Of a stretch of DNA of 64,000 nucleotides, positions 56,895-64,000 are shown in pieces. Location of the stretch: assembly GCF_008033135.1 (NCBI RefSeq), contig NZ_CP041335.1:1303925-1367924 (forward strand), written 5' to 3'. This stretch comes from Chitinolyticbacter meiyuanensis (GTDB taxonomy: Bacteria; Pseudomonadota; Gammaproteobacteria; Burkholderiales; Chitinibacteraceae). A program made the translations under genes and the position numbers. Every line of letters starts with the position of its first letter. The stretch's first letter is position 1. The notes beneath the pieces were generated by a model. That model was not told the origin of the DNA. It saw only the letters and a list, made by a program, of their open reading frames with translations, and searched no databases.

Positions 56895-58472
56895 TCATTC
56901 CCACTCGATGGTCGCCGGCGGCTTGCCGGATACGTCGTAGACCACGCGGTTGAGGCCGCGTACTTCATTGATGATGCGGTTCGACACGCGGCCCAGCAGG
57001 CTGTACGGCAGCTCCGCCCAGTGGGCGGTCATGAAATCGCTGGTGACCACGGCGCGCAGCGCCACCACCCATTCGTAGGTGCGGCCATCGCCCATCACGC
57101 CGACTGATTTCACCGGCAGGAACACGGCAAAGGCCTGCGAGGTCAGGTCGTACCAGGTCTTGCCGCTGTGCTCGTCCACGGTATTGCGCAGCTCTTCGAT
57201 GAAGATGGCGTCTGCCCGTTGCAGCAGTTCGGCATATTCGGCCTTCACTTCACCGAGAATCCGTACGCCGAGACCCGGGCCCGGGAATGGGTGGCGGTAG
57301 ACCATCTCGTGCGACAGGCCCAGCGCCACGCCGAGCTCGCGCACTTCGTCCTTGAACAGGTCGCGCAGCGGTTCGAGCAGCTTGAGGTTCAGTGTTTCCG
57401 GCAGGCCACCCACGTTGTGGTGGCTCTTGATCGCATGCGCTTTCTTGGTCTTGGCGCCGGCCGATTCGATCACATCCGGGTAGATGGTGCCCTGTGCCAG
57501 CCACTTGGCGGCCGGCAGCTTCTTGGCCTCAGCCTGGAACACCTCGACGAACTCGCGGCCTATGATCTTGCGCTTGGCTTCCGGATCGGTCACGCCAGCC
57601 AGATGGCCCATGAACTGGTCGCGGGCATCCACGCGGATCACCTTCACGCCGAGGCCGCGCGCGAACATGTCCATCACCATGTCGCCTTCGTTCAGGCGCA
57701 ACAGGCCGTGATCGACGAACACGCAGGTGAGCTGGTCGCCGATGGCGCGGTGGATCAGCGCGGCCGCCACGCTGGAGTCGACCCCGCCCGACAGGCCGAG
57801 GATCACTTCCTCGTCACCGACCTGGTCGCGGATCTTCTTCACCGCTTCGTCGATGTAGTTGGGCATGGTCCAGCTGGGCTGCGCGCCGGCGATGCCGAGC
57901 ACGAAGCGGTGCAGCATGTCGGTGCCGCGCTTGGTGTGGGTCACTTCCGGGTGGAACTGCACGCCGTAGAAATGGCGGTTCTCATCGGCCATGGCCGCCA
58001 CCGGGCAGGATGGGGTCTCGGCGATCATCTTGAAGCCATCGGGCAGCGCGGTGACCTTGTCGCCGTGGCTCATCCACACGTCCAATAGGCCGTGGCCTTC
58101 GGCATTGCTGCGATCCTGCAGGCCGTTGAACAGCTGCGAGTGGCCGCGGGCGCGGATCTCGGCATAGCCGAACTCGCGCTTGTCACCGCTTTCCACCTTG
58201 CCGCCCAACGATTGCGCCATCCACTGCATGCCATAGCAGATGCCGAGCACCGGCACGCCGAGCTCGAACAGCGCCGGGTCGGCTTGGTAATCCGATTCGT
58301 ACACCGAGTTCGGGCCGCCGGACAGGATGATGGCCTTGGGCGCGAATTCGCGGATGAAGTCCATGCCCACGTCGAACGGATGCAGCTCGCAGTACACGTG
58401 TGCTTCGCGCACGCGGCGTGCGATCAGCTGGGTAACCTGGGAGCCGAAATCGAGAATCAGGATCTTGTCCAT
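56895..58472 (-). CDS. guaA: GMP synthase (glutamine-hydrolysing)
   Basis: This enzyme converts XMP, ATP and glutamine to GMP. The 525-residue protein has an N-terminal class I amidotransferase with Cys79 in GICYGMQ, His174 and Glu176 in FHPEV, the ATP-pyrophosphatase P-loop SGGVDSS (228-234), and the C-terminal dimerisation domain ending PPATIEWE. The start at 58472 gives the standard [13 protein letters not shown]-terminus. guaB is not adjacent. Confidence 0.98.
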   Translation of the reverse strand: MDKILILDFGSQVTQLIARRVREAHVYCELHPFDVGMDFIREFAPKAIILSGGPNSVYESDYQADPALFELGVPVLGICYGMQWMAQSLGGKVESGDKREFGYAEIRARGHSQLFNGLQDRSNAEGHGLLDVWMSHGDKVTALPDGFKMIAETPSCPVAAMADENRHFYGVQFHPEVTHTKRGTDMLHRFVLGIAGAQPSWTMPNYIDEAVKKIRDQVGDEEVILGLSGGVDSSVAAALIHRAIGDQLTCVFVDHGLLRLNEGDMVMDMFARGLGVKVIRVDARDQFMGHLAGVTDPEAKRKIIGREFVEVFQAEAKKLPAAKWLAQGTIYPDVIESAGAKTKKAHAIKSHHNVGGLPETLNLKLLEPLRDLFKDEVRELGVALGLSHEMVYRHPFPGPGLGVRILGEVKAEYAELLQRADAIFIEELRNTVDEHSGKTWYDLTSQAFAVFLPVKSVGVMGDGRTYEWVVALRAVVTSDFMTAHWAELPYSLLGRVSNRIINEVRGLNRVVYDVSGKPPATIEWE

Positions 58473-58539
58473 GCCTGGCCTTGAGTGTGCCCGTTGCGCA
58501 TGGCGGCTTCCGCGCGGATCGTCGCGATCCAAATGGAAA

Positions 58540-58559
58540 CCGCCCTTGAGCAAGGGCGG
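58540..58559 (-). terminator. Hairpin between dacB and guaA, possible weak terminator or attenuator
   Basis: CCGCCCTT-GAGC-AAGGGCGG is a perfect 8-bp stem 14 bp after the dacB stop (minus strand), followed on that strand by TTTCCATTT. The T tract is weak, so termination may be partial, leaving read-through into guaA. Confidence 0.5.
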
Positions 58560-58572
58560 ATGGAAAAACGCA

Positions 58573-59994
58573 TTATTTTACCGTGACTTGCCGCGCCGGG
58601 CGAGCCTCGCTGACCCAGCGCAGCAGCGCGTCGAGCGTCGGTGCGCCGCCGGGCGCCTGCGCGTGGTTGAGCACGCCGACCACCGCATAGCGCTCGCCAT
58701 CCTCGGCCAGCACGTAGCCGGCCACTGCGCGCACGTTCTTCAGCGTGCCGGTCTTGACGTGGGCGGCGACATCCGCGCCCTTGAGCCGGCGCTTCATGGT
58801 ACCGTCCACGGCAACGATGGGCAGCGAGGACATGAACTCGGGCGCATAAGGGCCGGCAGCGGCCTGCAGCAGCAGTTCGGCCAAGTGGCGCGCCGATACC
58901 CGCTCGCGGCGCGACAAACCGGAGCCGTTCTCCAGCACCAGTTCCGGCCAGTTGAGCCGGTTGTCCTTGAGCCATTCGCGCACGATGCGGGCGGCGGACT
59001 GTGCATCGTCGGCCTCGCCCTGCCGATTGCTGGCGCCCAGCGTGAGGAACAGCTGGCGGGCCATCAGGTTGTTGCTGAACTTGTTCACGTCGCGGATCAC
59101 GCTCACCACGTCGGGCGAGCGGGAGCTGGCCAGCGAGCGGGAGCTGGCCGGCGTTGCGCCCTGACGCGTGCTGCCGGCGATCTCGCCGCCGAGCTCGCGC
59201 CAGATGGCGCGCACGAGGCCGCCGGTGTAGCTGAGGGTATCGAGCACCGACACATAGCGCTCGCTGCTGCAGCCCTCCGCCAGGTTGCCGCTGACGCGCA
59301 CCCTGGCGCGCGTGGCCTCGCTGTCGGCGCTGATCGCCGCGTTGCAGCCGCTGCCGGCCACCTTCGCGGCATTCTCGATCGAGATCTCGGCGATCGGCGG
59401 CTCGACGCTGACGCGCACGATGCCGCCATCGGCGAGCACCCGTACCCGTACCGATTTGAAGTTGGCGAGCAGCGCATCGGGCGCGACCAGGAAGGGCCGT
59501 GCCGGATCACCTTCGTCGTCGTCGAACGCACCGGCTGGCGGCAGCCGCAACGCGGAGCGATCGAGCACCAGATCGCCGGCGATGCGCTTCACTCCGGCCG
59601 AGCGTAGATCGCGCAGCAGCAGCCACACCCGCTCGTAAGTAAGCTTGGGATCCCCGCCGCCCCTCAGGTACAGGTTGCCCTTGAGCACGCCCTCGACCAC
59701 CGGGCCATCGGCCAGCAGCTCGGTGGTCCAGGCATACGCGGGCCCCAGCCGCTCCAGCGCCACCTGGGTGGTGACAAGCTTCATCACCGAGGCCGGGTTC
59801 ACGGCGGCGTCGGCATTGAAATACAACGCATCCTGCGGCCGCGATAGCGGCACGACGGCCAGCGACAGTGCGCCGGCTGGCAGCTTGGCGCTGCGCATGG
59901 CATCGAGTACCGGACCAGGCGGGCCGGAGAGCTCGGCGGCGCCGGCGTGGGCCAACAGGCCAGCCAGCGCGATACAGATCAGGGAACGGATCAT
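58573..59994 (-). CDS. dacB: D-alanyl-D-alanine carboxypeptidase/endopeptidase (PBP4 family)
   Basis: This 473-residue periplasmic penicillin-binding protein trims or cleaves peptidoglycan peptide cross-links. A signal peptide (1-20, ending AGAA) is present. The active-site motifs of class C PBPs are seen: SVMK with Ser69 and Lys72, SNN in [12 protein letters not shown], and KTGT near the C-terminus. The long insert between SxxK and SxN is as in E. coli PBP4. The start at 59994 overlaps the stop of the small upstream gene by 4 bp. Confidence 0.95.
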   Translation of the reverse strand: MIRSLICIALAGLLAHAGAAELSGPPGPVLDAMRSAKLPAGALSLAVVPLSRPQDALYFNADAAVNPASVMKLVTTQVALERLGPAYAWTTELLADGPVVEGVLKGNLYLRGGGDPKLTYERVWLLLRDLRSAGVKRIAGDLVLDRSALRLPPAGAFDDDEGDPARPFLVAPDALLANFKSVRVRVLADGGIVRVSVEPPIAEISIENAAKVAGSGCNAAISADSEATRARVRVSGNLAEGCSSERYVSVLDTLSYTGGLVRAIWRELGGEIAGSTRQGATPASSRSLASSRSPDVVSVIRDVNKFSNNLMARQLFLTLGASNRQGEADDAQSAARIVREWLKDNRLNWPELVLENGSGLSRRERVSARHLAELLLQAAAGPYAPEFMSSLPIVAVDGTMKRRLKGADVAAHVKTGTLKNVRAVAGYVLAEDGERYAVVGVLNHAQAPGGAPTLDALLRWVSEARPARQVTVK

Positions 59995-60185
59995 GGGTTT
60001 CCTAGCCGGGCCGCCTGGCGGGCCTGCCACTCGGCAAGCTGGCGCCGGTACTGCTGCAGCGCAGCGTTGTAGGTATCGAAAATGCAGGGATCGCAGCCGT
60101 TGCCGCAGCATTCTTCGAAGGCGGGCTCGTACGGCGGCTCGGGTGGTGGATCATCAGCCGGATAGTCGGGAAGTGGTTCGGTCAT
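59991..60185 (-). CDS. Small oxidoreductase-like domain protein
   Basis: This 64-residue protein has a Pro/Glu-rich N-terminus and the motif CCGNGCDPCIFDTY, characteristic of the oxidoreductase-like (N-terminal) domain family. The four clustered cysteines suggest metal or redox chemistry, but the biochemical role is not established. The start at 60185 (MTEPLPDY) is preferred over 60230, which would overlap dnaX. The stop overlaps the dacB start, so the two are likely coupled. It is divergent from dnaX, 43 bp away. Confidence 0.85.
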   Translation of the reverse strand: MTEPLPDYPADDPPPEPPYEPAFEECCGNGCDPCIFDTYNAALQQYRRQLAEWQARQAARLGNP

Positions 60186-60215
60186 GGTCGTCGCTGAAGG
60201 CCGGGAGCGATCTGC

Positions 60216-60221
60216 TAGAAT
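60216..60221 (+). promoter_or_regulatory. Extended -10 element of dnaX, possibly giving a leaderless mRNA
   Basis: TGC-TAGAAT ends 7 bp before the A of the dnaX ATG (60229), where transcription would be expected to begin. No ribosome binding site precedes the ATG. Confidence 0.45.
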
Positions 60222-60228
60222 CGCCGCC

Positions 60229-62196
60229 ATGGCCTATCAAGTTCTCGCCCGCAAGTGGCGCCCCCGCAATTTTGCCCAACTCGTCGGGCAAGAGCACGTG
60301 ATCCGCGCACTGGCGAACGCATTCGCCAACGGCCGGCTGCACCATGCCTACCTGCTGACCGGTACGCGCGGCGTGGGCAAGACCACCATCGCGCGCATCA
60401 TGGCCAAGGCGCTCAATTGCGAGACCGGCGTTACCGCCGAGCCCTGCGGCACCTGTTCCGCCTGCACCCAGATCGATGCCGGTCGTTTCGTTGACCTCTT
60501 GGAAATCGATGCCGCGTCCAACACCGGCATCGACAATATCCGCGAGGTGCTGGACAACGCCCAGTACGCGCCCACCGCAGGCCGGTTCAAGGTCTACATC
60601 ATCGATGAAGTGCATATGCTCTCCAAGAGCGCCTTCAACGCGATGCTGAAGACGCTGGAAGAGCCACCCGGCCACGTGAAGTTCATCCTCGCCACCACCG
60701 ATCCGCAGAAGATGCCGATCACGGTGCTGAGCCGCTGCCTGCAGTTTTCGCTGCGGCAGATGACGCCGCAACAGGTGGCCGGCCACCTGCAGAAGGTGCT
60801 GGACGCCGAGCAACTGCCATTCGAAGCCAGCGCGCTGCCGCTTCTGGGCCACGCCGCCAATGGCTCGATGCGCGATGCGCTCTCGCTGCTCGACCAAGCC
60901 ATCGCCTACGGCGCTGGCAAGGTGGAGGAGGCCGGCGTGCGCGCCATGCTCGGCGCCGTCGACCAGAGTTACCTGTTCGACATCCTCGCCGCGCTGATCG
61001 CCAAGGATGGCCTGCGTTTGATGCAGGCCGCGGATGGCATCGCCGCGCGTGGCCTCTCTTACGAAGCCGCCCTGCATGAATTAGCACACGTGCTGCATCA
61101 GATCGCCTTGGTCCAGGCTGTGCCTGGCGCACTCGGCGACGAGCTGCCGCAGCGTGCCGACATCGAAGCCGTCGCCGCTGCACTTGCGCCCGAGGATGCA
61201 CAGCTTTACTACCAGATCGCGCTGCATGGTCGGCGTGATTTGCCACTGGCGCCGGACGAGTACGCCGGCTTTTCGATGACGCTGCTGCGGATGCTGGCCT
61301 TTGCTCCGGCGGAGCCAGGGCAAGTAAGTCGAGCAAACTCCCCGGCAGCGCCGGGGCAGGTGAGTCGAGCGAGTTCGTCGGTCGAACCAGGGCCAACGAC
61401 TCGACCTAGTTCACCCACGGATGCGGGGTTGGCCGCTCGCGTTGCATCTCCTACGGCGACGATCAGCAGTGCTGGCACCGCTAGCGCTGCGGCCCAGCCC
61501 ATGCAGGCAACAGCTGAAGCAACGCCTGCGACTGCCCAGGCTGCCGTGCCCGCGCCGCAAGCAGCTGCGGTGCAGGTGCCGAGGCCAGCACCCACGCCCG
61601 TCGTCGCAGCCAGCAAACCGGTGCCGCTCCCACAGCCGGCCGTGACTGAACCTGCTGCCTATGCCGCTCCAGGCAACGCGCCGATTCCACCGTGGCAGGA
61701 TGAAGCGCCTGCCGTGATCGATGCCGCGGAGCTGGCCTTGCAATCGTTCGGCGTGGCATCGTCGCCAGCGATAGAGTCTGAGCCCGCTGCCCCTGCGATA
61801 CCGGCCGGCCCCCCTCCCGAATTCGATGGCGACTGGCGCAGCCTGGTGGTGCAGTTGAAGCTGGGTGCCGCCGGCATGCTGGCGCAGCACGCCGAGTTGG
61901 TCGACTATCGTCCCGGTCATTTTGAGCTGCGCGTATCCGCCGAGCACAAGGCCGTGGCCACGCGTGACTACCAGGATAAATTGCGCGCAGTGCTGGCGGA
62001 GTATTACGGCCGCGACATCAACGTGAACGTCACCCTTGGCGAATCGACCGGCGATACGCCAGCGGCGATCGCCACCCGTGAGCGGGCGGCGCGCCAGGCG
62101 GCCGCCGTCGACGCTATCCAGAACGACCCCTTCGTGCAGGCCATGGTGCGCGATTTTGGTGCCACCGTGGTGCCAGATACCATCCGGCCGCTCTGA
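60229..62196 (+). CDS. dnaX: DNA polymerase III subunits gamma and tau
   Basis: This clamp-loader ATPase has 655 residues. P-loop GTRGVGKT (45-52), zinc-binding Cys64, Cys73, Cys76 and Cys79, DEVHMLSK, and the sensor LSRCLQF are visible. A Ser/Ala/Pro-rich linker (about 365-500) has degenerate PGQVSRA-type repeats. The C-terminal tau domain that contacts DnaE is present (about 540-655). No A-rich slippery heptamer like that of E. coli was found, so a programmed gamma product is not evident. The start at 60229 is the family [12 protein letters not shown]; upstream codons overlap the divergent gene. Confidence 0.97.
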   Translation: MAYQVLARKWRPRNFAQLVGQEHVIRALANAFANGRLHHAYLLTGTRGVGKTTIARIMAKALNCETGVTAEPCGTCSACTQIDAGRFVDLLEIDAASNTGIDNIREVLDNAQYAPTAGRFKVYIIDEVHMLSKSAFNAMLKTLEEPPGHVKFILATTDPQKMPITVLSRCLQFSLRQMTPQQVAGHLQKVLDAEQLPFEASALPLLGHAANGSMRDALSLLDQAIAYGAGKVEEAGVRAMLGAVDQSYLFDILAALIAKDGLRLMQAADGIAARGLSYEAALHELAHVLHQIALVQAVPGALGDELPQRADIEAVAAALAPEDAQLYYQIALHGRRDLPLAPDEYAGFSMTLLRMLAFAPAEPGQVSRANSPAAPGQVSRASSSVEPGPTTRPSSPTDAGLAARVASPTATISSAGTASAAAQPMQATAEATPATAQAAVPAPQAAAVQVPRPAPTPVVAASKPVPLPQPAVTEPAAYAAPGNAPIPPWQDEAPAVIDAAELALQSFGVASSPAIESEPAAPAIPAGPPPEFDGDWRSLVVQLKLGAAGMLAQHAELVDYRPGHFELRVSAEHKAVATRDYQDKLRAVLAEYYGRDINVNVTLGESTGDTPAAIATRERAARQAAAVDAIQNDPFVQAMVRDFGATVVPDTIRPL

Positions 62197-62230
62197 TCCA
62201 TTCAATCCAAGCTCTACAGGAGTTACCCCC

Positions 62231-62560
62231 ATGTTCAACAAAGGCGGTTTGGGCAACCTGATGCAACAGGCCCAGAAAATGCAGGACAACATGAAGAAGG
62301 CGCAGGAAGAGCTGGCCAATGTCGAGGTGGAAGGCCAGGCCGGCGCCGGCATGGTCAAGGTGGTGATGACCTGCGGTCACGCGGTCAAGCGCGTCTCCAT
62401 CGACGATTCGCTGCTGTCGGACGACAAGGACATGCTGGAAGACCTGATCGCTGCCGCCTTCAACGATGCGGCCCGCAAGGCCGAAGCCACCAGCCAGGAA
62501 AAGATGGCCAGCTTCACCGCTGGCCTGCCGCTGCCGCCGGGCTTCAAGCTGCCGTTCTGA
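62231..62560 (+). CDS. ybaB: YbaB/EbfC nucleoid-associated protein
   Basis: This 109-residue DNA-binding protein forms dimers on the nucleoid. The family signature is clear: [20 protein letters not shown], then [19 protein letters not shown] and the Pro-rich tail [16 protein letters not shown] lies about 10 nt before the ATG at 62231. It occupies the conserved place between dnaX and recR. Confidence 0.97.
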   Translation: MFNKGGLGNLMQQAQKMQDNMKKAQEELANVEVEGQAGAGMVKVVMTCGHAVKRVSIDDSLLSDDKDMLEDLIAAAFNDAARKAEATSQEKMASFTAGLPLPPGFKLPF

Positions 62561-62614
62561 TCCTCTGAGGCGCCATGCCGCATTGCACGCAGCGTGGCGC
62601 CTACCGCCGTCACC

Positions 62615-63208
62615 ATGACCCCGTCTTCCCTCAACCAGCTGATCGAAGCGCTACGCGTGCTGCCTGGCGTCGGCCCCAAATCCGCCACGCGCATGGCCTA
62701 CCACCTGCTGCAGCGCGACCAGGGCGGCGCAGTGAACCTGGCGCATGCGATCGAATACGCGATCGCCACGCTCAGGCATTGCCGGCGCTGCAACACCTTC
62801 ACCGAGGCCGAGGTCTGCGACATCTGCGCCGACGAGGGGCGTGATGTCAGCCGGCTGTGCGTGGTGGAAATGCCGACCGACCTGATGATGGTCGAGCAGA
62901 CGCTGGCCTATCACGGCCTCTACTTCGTGCTGATGGGGCGCTTGAGCCCGCTCGACGGCATCGGCCCCAAGGACATCGCGCTCGCCCGCCTGCTGGAGCG
63001 CGCCGGCGATGGCATGGTGGAGGAAGTGGTGATCGCCACCAACTTCACCGTCGAGGGCGAAGCCACCGCGCACTATCTGGCCGAAACGCTGCGCGCGCGC
63101 GGCCTCACTGTCAGCCGCATCGCCCGCGGCTTGCCGGTCGGTGGCGAGCTGGAGCATGTCGATCCGGGCACGCTGGCGCAGGCGCTGGTGGAGCGGCGGA
63201 CTTTATAG
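62615..63208 (+). CDS. recR: Recombination mediator RecR
   Basis: This 197-residue protein works with RecO/RecF to load RecA on gaps. It has an N-terminal helix-hairpin-helix ([17 protein letters not shown]), a four-Cys zinc finger ([16 protein letters not shown]) and a Toprim domain ([16 protein letters not shown] to [11 protein letters not shown]). The start at 62615 (MTPSSLNQL) matches the family; an earlier in-frame start at 62594 adds seven residues. It is 54 bp after ybaB. Confidence 0.97.
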   Translation: MTPSSLNQLIEALRVLPGVGPKSATRMAYHLLQRDQGGAVNLAHAIEYAIATLRHCRRCNTFTEAEVCDICADEGRDVSRLCVVEMPTDLMMVEQTLAYHGLYFVLMGRLSPLDGIGPKDIALARLLERAGDGMVEEVVIATNFTVEGEATAHYLAETLRARGLTVSRIARGLPVGGELEHVDPGTLAQALVERRTL

Positions 63209-63309
63209 CTGTCAGTTTTGAATGGGGGGTGGGTTCGTTGCAATCAGTTTTTTTGCAAGCTCCGTCGAACGTTCACGTGTGGGTTGGCAAGCATTCGGGA
63301 AGCGCAGGC

Positions 63310-63576
63310 ATGGATACATCCCCACTTCCGCTAGTTAGGAAATCAATTGAGCTGGTAGCAGGTATTGCGGGCGCAATTCTATGCATGATCTGTTTCGGTT
63401 ACATCGAGCAGACCATGGCGAAAGCGGGTTGCAACAATGATGGCTTGCCGATGTACGGTATCAGGACTGCAGCATCCATCGCGTTGTTCATCTTCTGGTT
63501 TTTCCTCTTCCGCCTCTTAGGCAAGGTGCTTTGGCGATACTTGCAGCCAGATCCGGTTGGCAAGGATGAAGATTAG
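63310..63576 (+). CDS. Hypothetical two-helix membrane protein
   Basis: This is an 88-residue protein I do not recognise. It begins MDTSPLPLVRKS and has two predicted transmembrane helices (about 14-33 and 52-72) joined by a loop with a cysteine (KAGCNNDGLPMYG). The tail is charged (DPVGKDED). The reading frame continues upstream without stop to 62857 in the shadow of recR, so the ATG at 63310 is chosen because it precedes the hydrophobic part. The surrounding bases are visibly less GC-rich than recR, suggesting acquired or poorly conserved DNA. Confidence 0.55.
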   Translation: MDTSPLPLVRKSIELVAGIAGAILCMICFGYIEQTMAKAGCNNDGLPMYGIRTAASIALFIFWFFLFRLLGKVLWRYLQPDPVGKDED

Positions 63577-63613
63577 ATCGAAGGCTTGATACGCTTTGTG
63601 AGTTCAATCCGCT

Positions 63614-63635
63614 GGATTGGCACCGGATTGGCACC
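63614..63635 (+). repeat. Tandem 11-bp direct repeat GGATTGGCACC x2
   Basis: Two exact adjacent copies (63614-63624, 63625-63635) lie immediately beside the recQ remnant, possibly at a rearrangement junction. Confidence 0.7.
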
Positions 63636-63638
63636 TCG

Positions 63639-63735
63639 TTACAGGTGAGTCCCGATCACCTTCAGGAAATCATCGCCATACTTCTCCAGCTTGCGATCGC
63701 TGACGCCGCTGATTCGCGATCAGCTCGTTGTCCGA
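63639..63735 (-). pseudogene. Remnant of recQ 3' end (HRDC domain)
   Basis: The minus strand reads SRISGVSDRKLEKYGDDF then LKVIGTHL-stop, which resembles the extreme C-terminus of RecQ helicase (HRDC domain; E. coli RecQ has GVGMRKLERFGKPFMALI in the same place). Upstream, the codons for SDNEL are in another frame: one extra A in GAGCTG-A-TCGCGA breaks it. Nothing further upstream resembles recQ, so only about 30 codons survive. This is a decayed fragment, not a gene. Confidence 0.6.
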
Positions 63736-63784
63736 GCACTTGTACGCCCTATCGATGCAACCCAATCTAACCATCGAGTCAGCC

Positions 63785-64000
63785 ATGCCAAATCCGATAT
63801 CCCTGCGTTATTCGTGCTGCGCGCTGCTGTGTTCCCTGGCCGTCGTTGCAACTGCGGCCCCCGCCGAAGAGCAGGAAAACCAGTCGGAAATCGAGCAAAT
63901 CACCGAACAGGCTAAAGCCGGGGACCCGGCATATCAGTTCAGATTGGGCGCGGCCTATGAGCTTGGCTTGGGCGTGCCCAAGAATACGAAGCTGGCTATC
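63785..64000 (+). CDS. Sel1-repeat protein, N-terminal part (cut by window end)
   Basis: The frame is open from ATG 63785 to the last base (72 codons). It encodes a signal peptide (about 1-26, CCALLCSLAVVATAAPAE) followed by a Glu/Gln-rich stretch and the start of a Sel1-like repeat (QAKAGDPAYQFRLGAAYELG, then LGVPKNTKLAI). Sel1/TPR-like secreted proteins mediate protein contacts; no specific function can be given from the fragment. Confidence 0.75.
   Translation, partial: MPNPISLRYSCCALLCSLAVVATAAPAEEQENQSEIEQITEQAKAGDPAYQFRLGAAYELGLGVPKNTKLAI

Noticed and set aside
61310..61450. E. coli-like programmed frameshift site in dnaX
   Set aside because: No A6G-type heptamer was found in the linker region; only the full-length tau reading frame is supported.

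Overview
The window comes from the chromosome of a GC-rich, motile betaproteobacterium. The flhF-flhG-fliA-motA flagellar block, the acs/actP acetate genes and the general gene repertoire suggest Neisseriales (a Chitinibacteraceae/Chromobacteriaceae-like organism), but that assignment is an inference from content and style, not from a search. Almost every base is coding. No rRNA, tRNA, CRISPR array, insertion sequence or prophage was recognised.

Region 1 (1-26645) is a complete Lap-type surface-adhesin locus: a type I secretion ABC transporter (lapB), its membrane fusion protein (lapC), a LuxR-type regulator, a giant RTX adhesin of about 5,894 residues (if one missing base is restored), the c-di-GMP receptor lapD, the periplasmic protease lapG, and a TolC-type outer-membrane channel (lapE). 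The adhesin has an N-terminal retention module with a TAAG cleavage motif, six near-identical 1,245-bp units, four 978-bp units, five 330-bp units, a PA14-like domain, and a C-terminal RTX/T1SS signal. It is split into two frames by loss of one C in the sixth 1,245-bp unit.

Region 2 (26655-34589) is an acetate-utilisation island: a Nudix hydrolase, acetyl-CoA synthetase, an MHS-family transporter, actP with its small partner yjcH, and a divergent LysR regulator. Three promoters here share one architecture: a CTGAT/ATCAG operator array immediately upstream of a -35 TTGG / -10 TA(C/G)ATT promoter. This looks like an undescribed LysR regulon.

Region 3 (34615-40045) holds rpmB-rpmG, ftsK, a second LysR regulator divergent from a DJ-1/PfpI-family gene, and a PlsC-like acyltransferase.

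Region 4 (40162-47846) is a minus-strand flagellar run: flhF, a small YdeI-type protein, flhG, then a complete MCE lipid-transport system (mlaE with fused STAS, mlaF, mlaD, auxiliary lipoprotein), then fliA and a motA homologue. Most junctions are 4-bp overlaps, so lipid transport and flagellar number/gene control appear co-transcribed. FlhG has lost both Walker A lysines but keeps the FlhF-activating DQAxxLR helix.

Region 5 (48006-56858) has an RluA-type pseudouridine synthase and an nfrB-nfrA-DUF4434 operon, which is a c-di-GMP-linked glycan synthesis/export system, next to a chemoreceptor. With LapD this gives two c-di-GMP outputs (adhesin retention and glycan secretion) in one window.

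Region 6 (56895-64000) is housekeeping: guaA, dacB, a small oxidoreductase-like protein, dnaX, ybaB, recR, a small membrane protein, a decayed recQ 3' end, and the start of a Sel1-repeat protein cut by the window edge.
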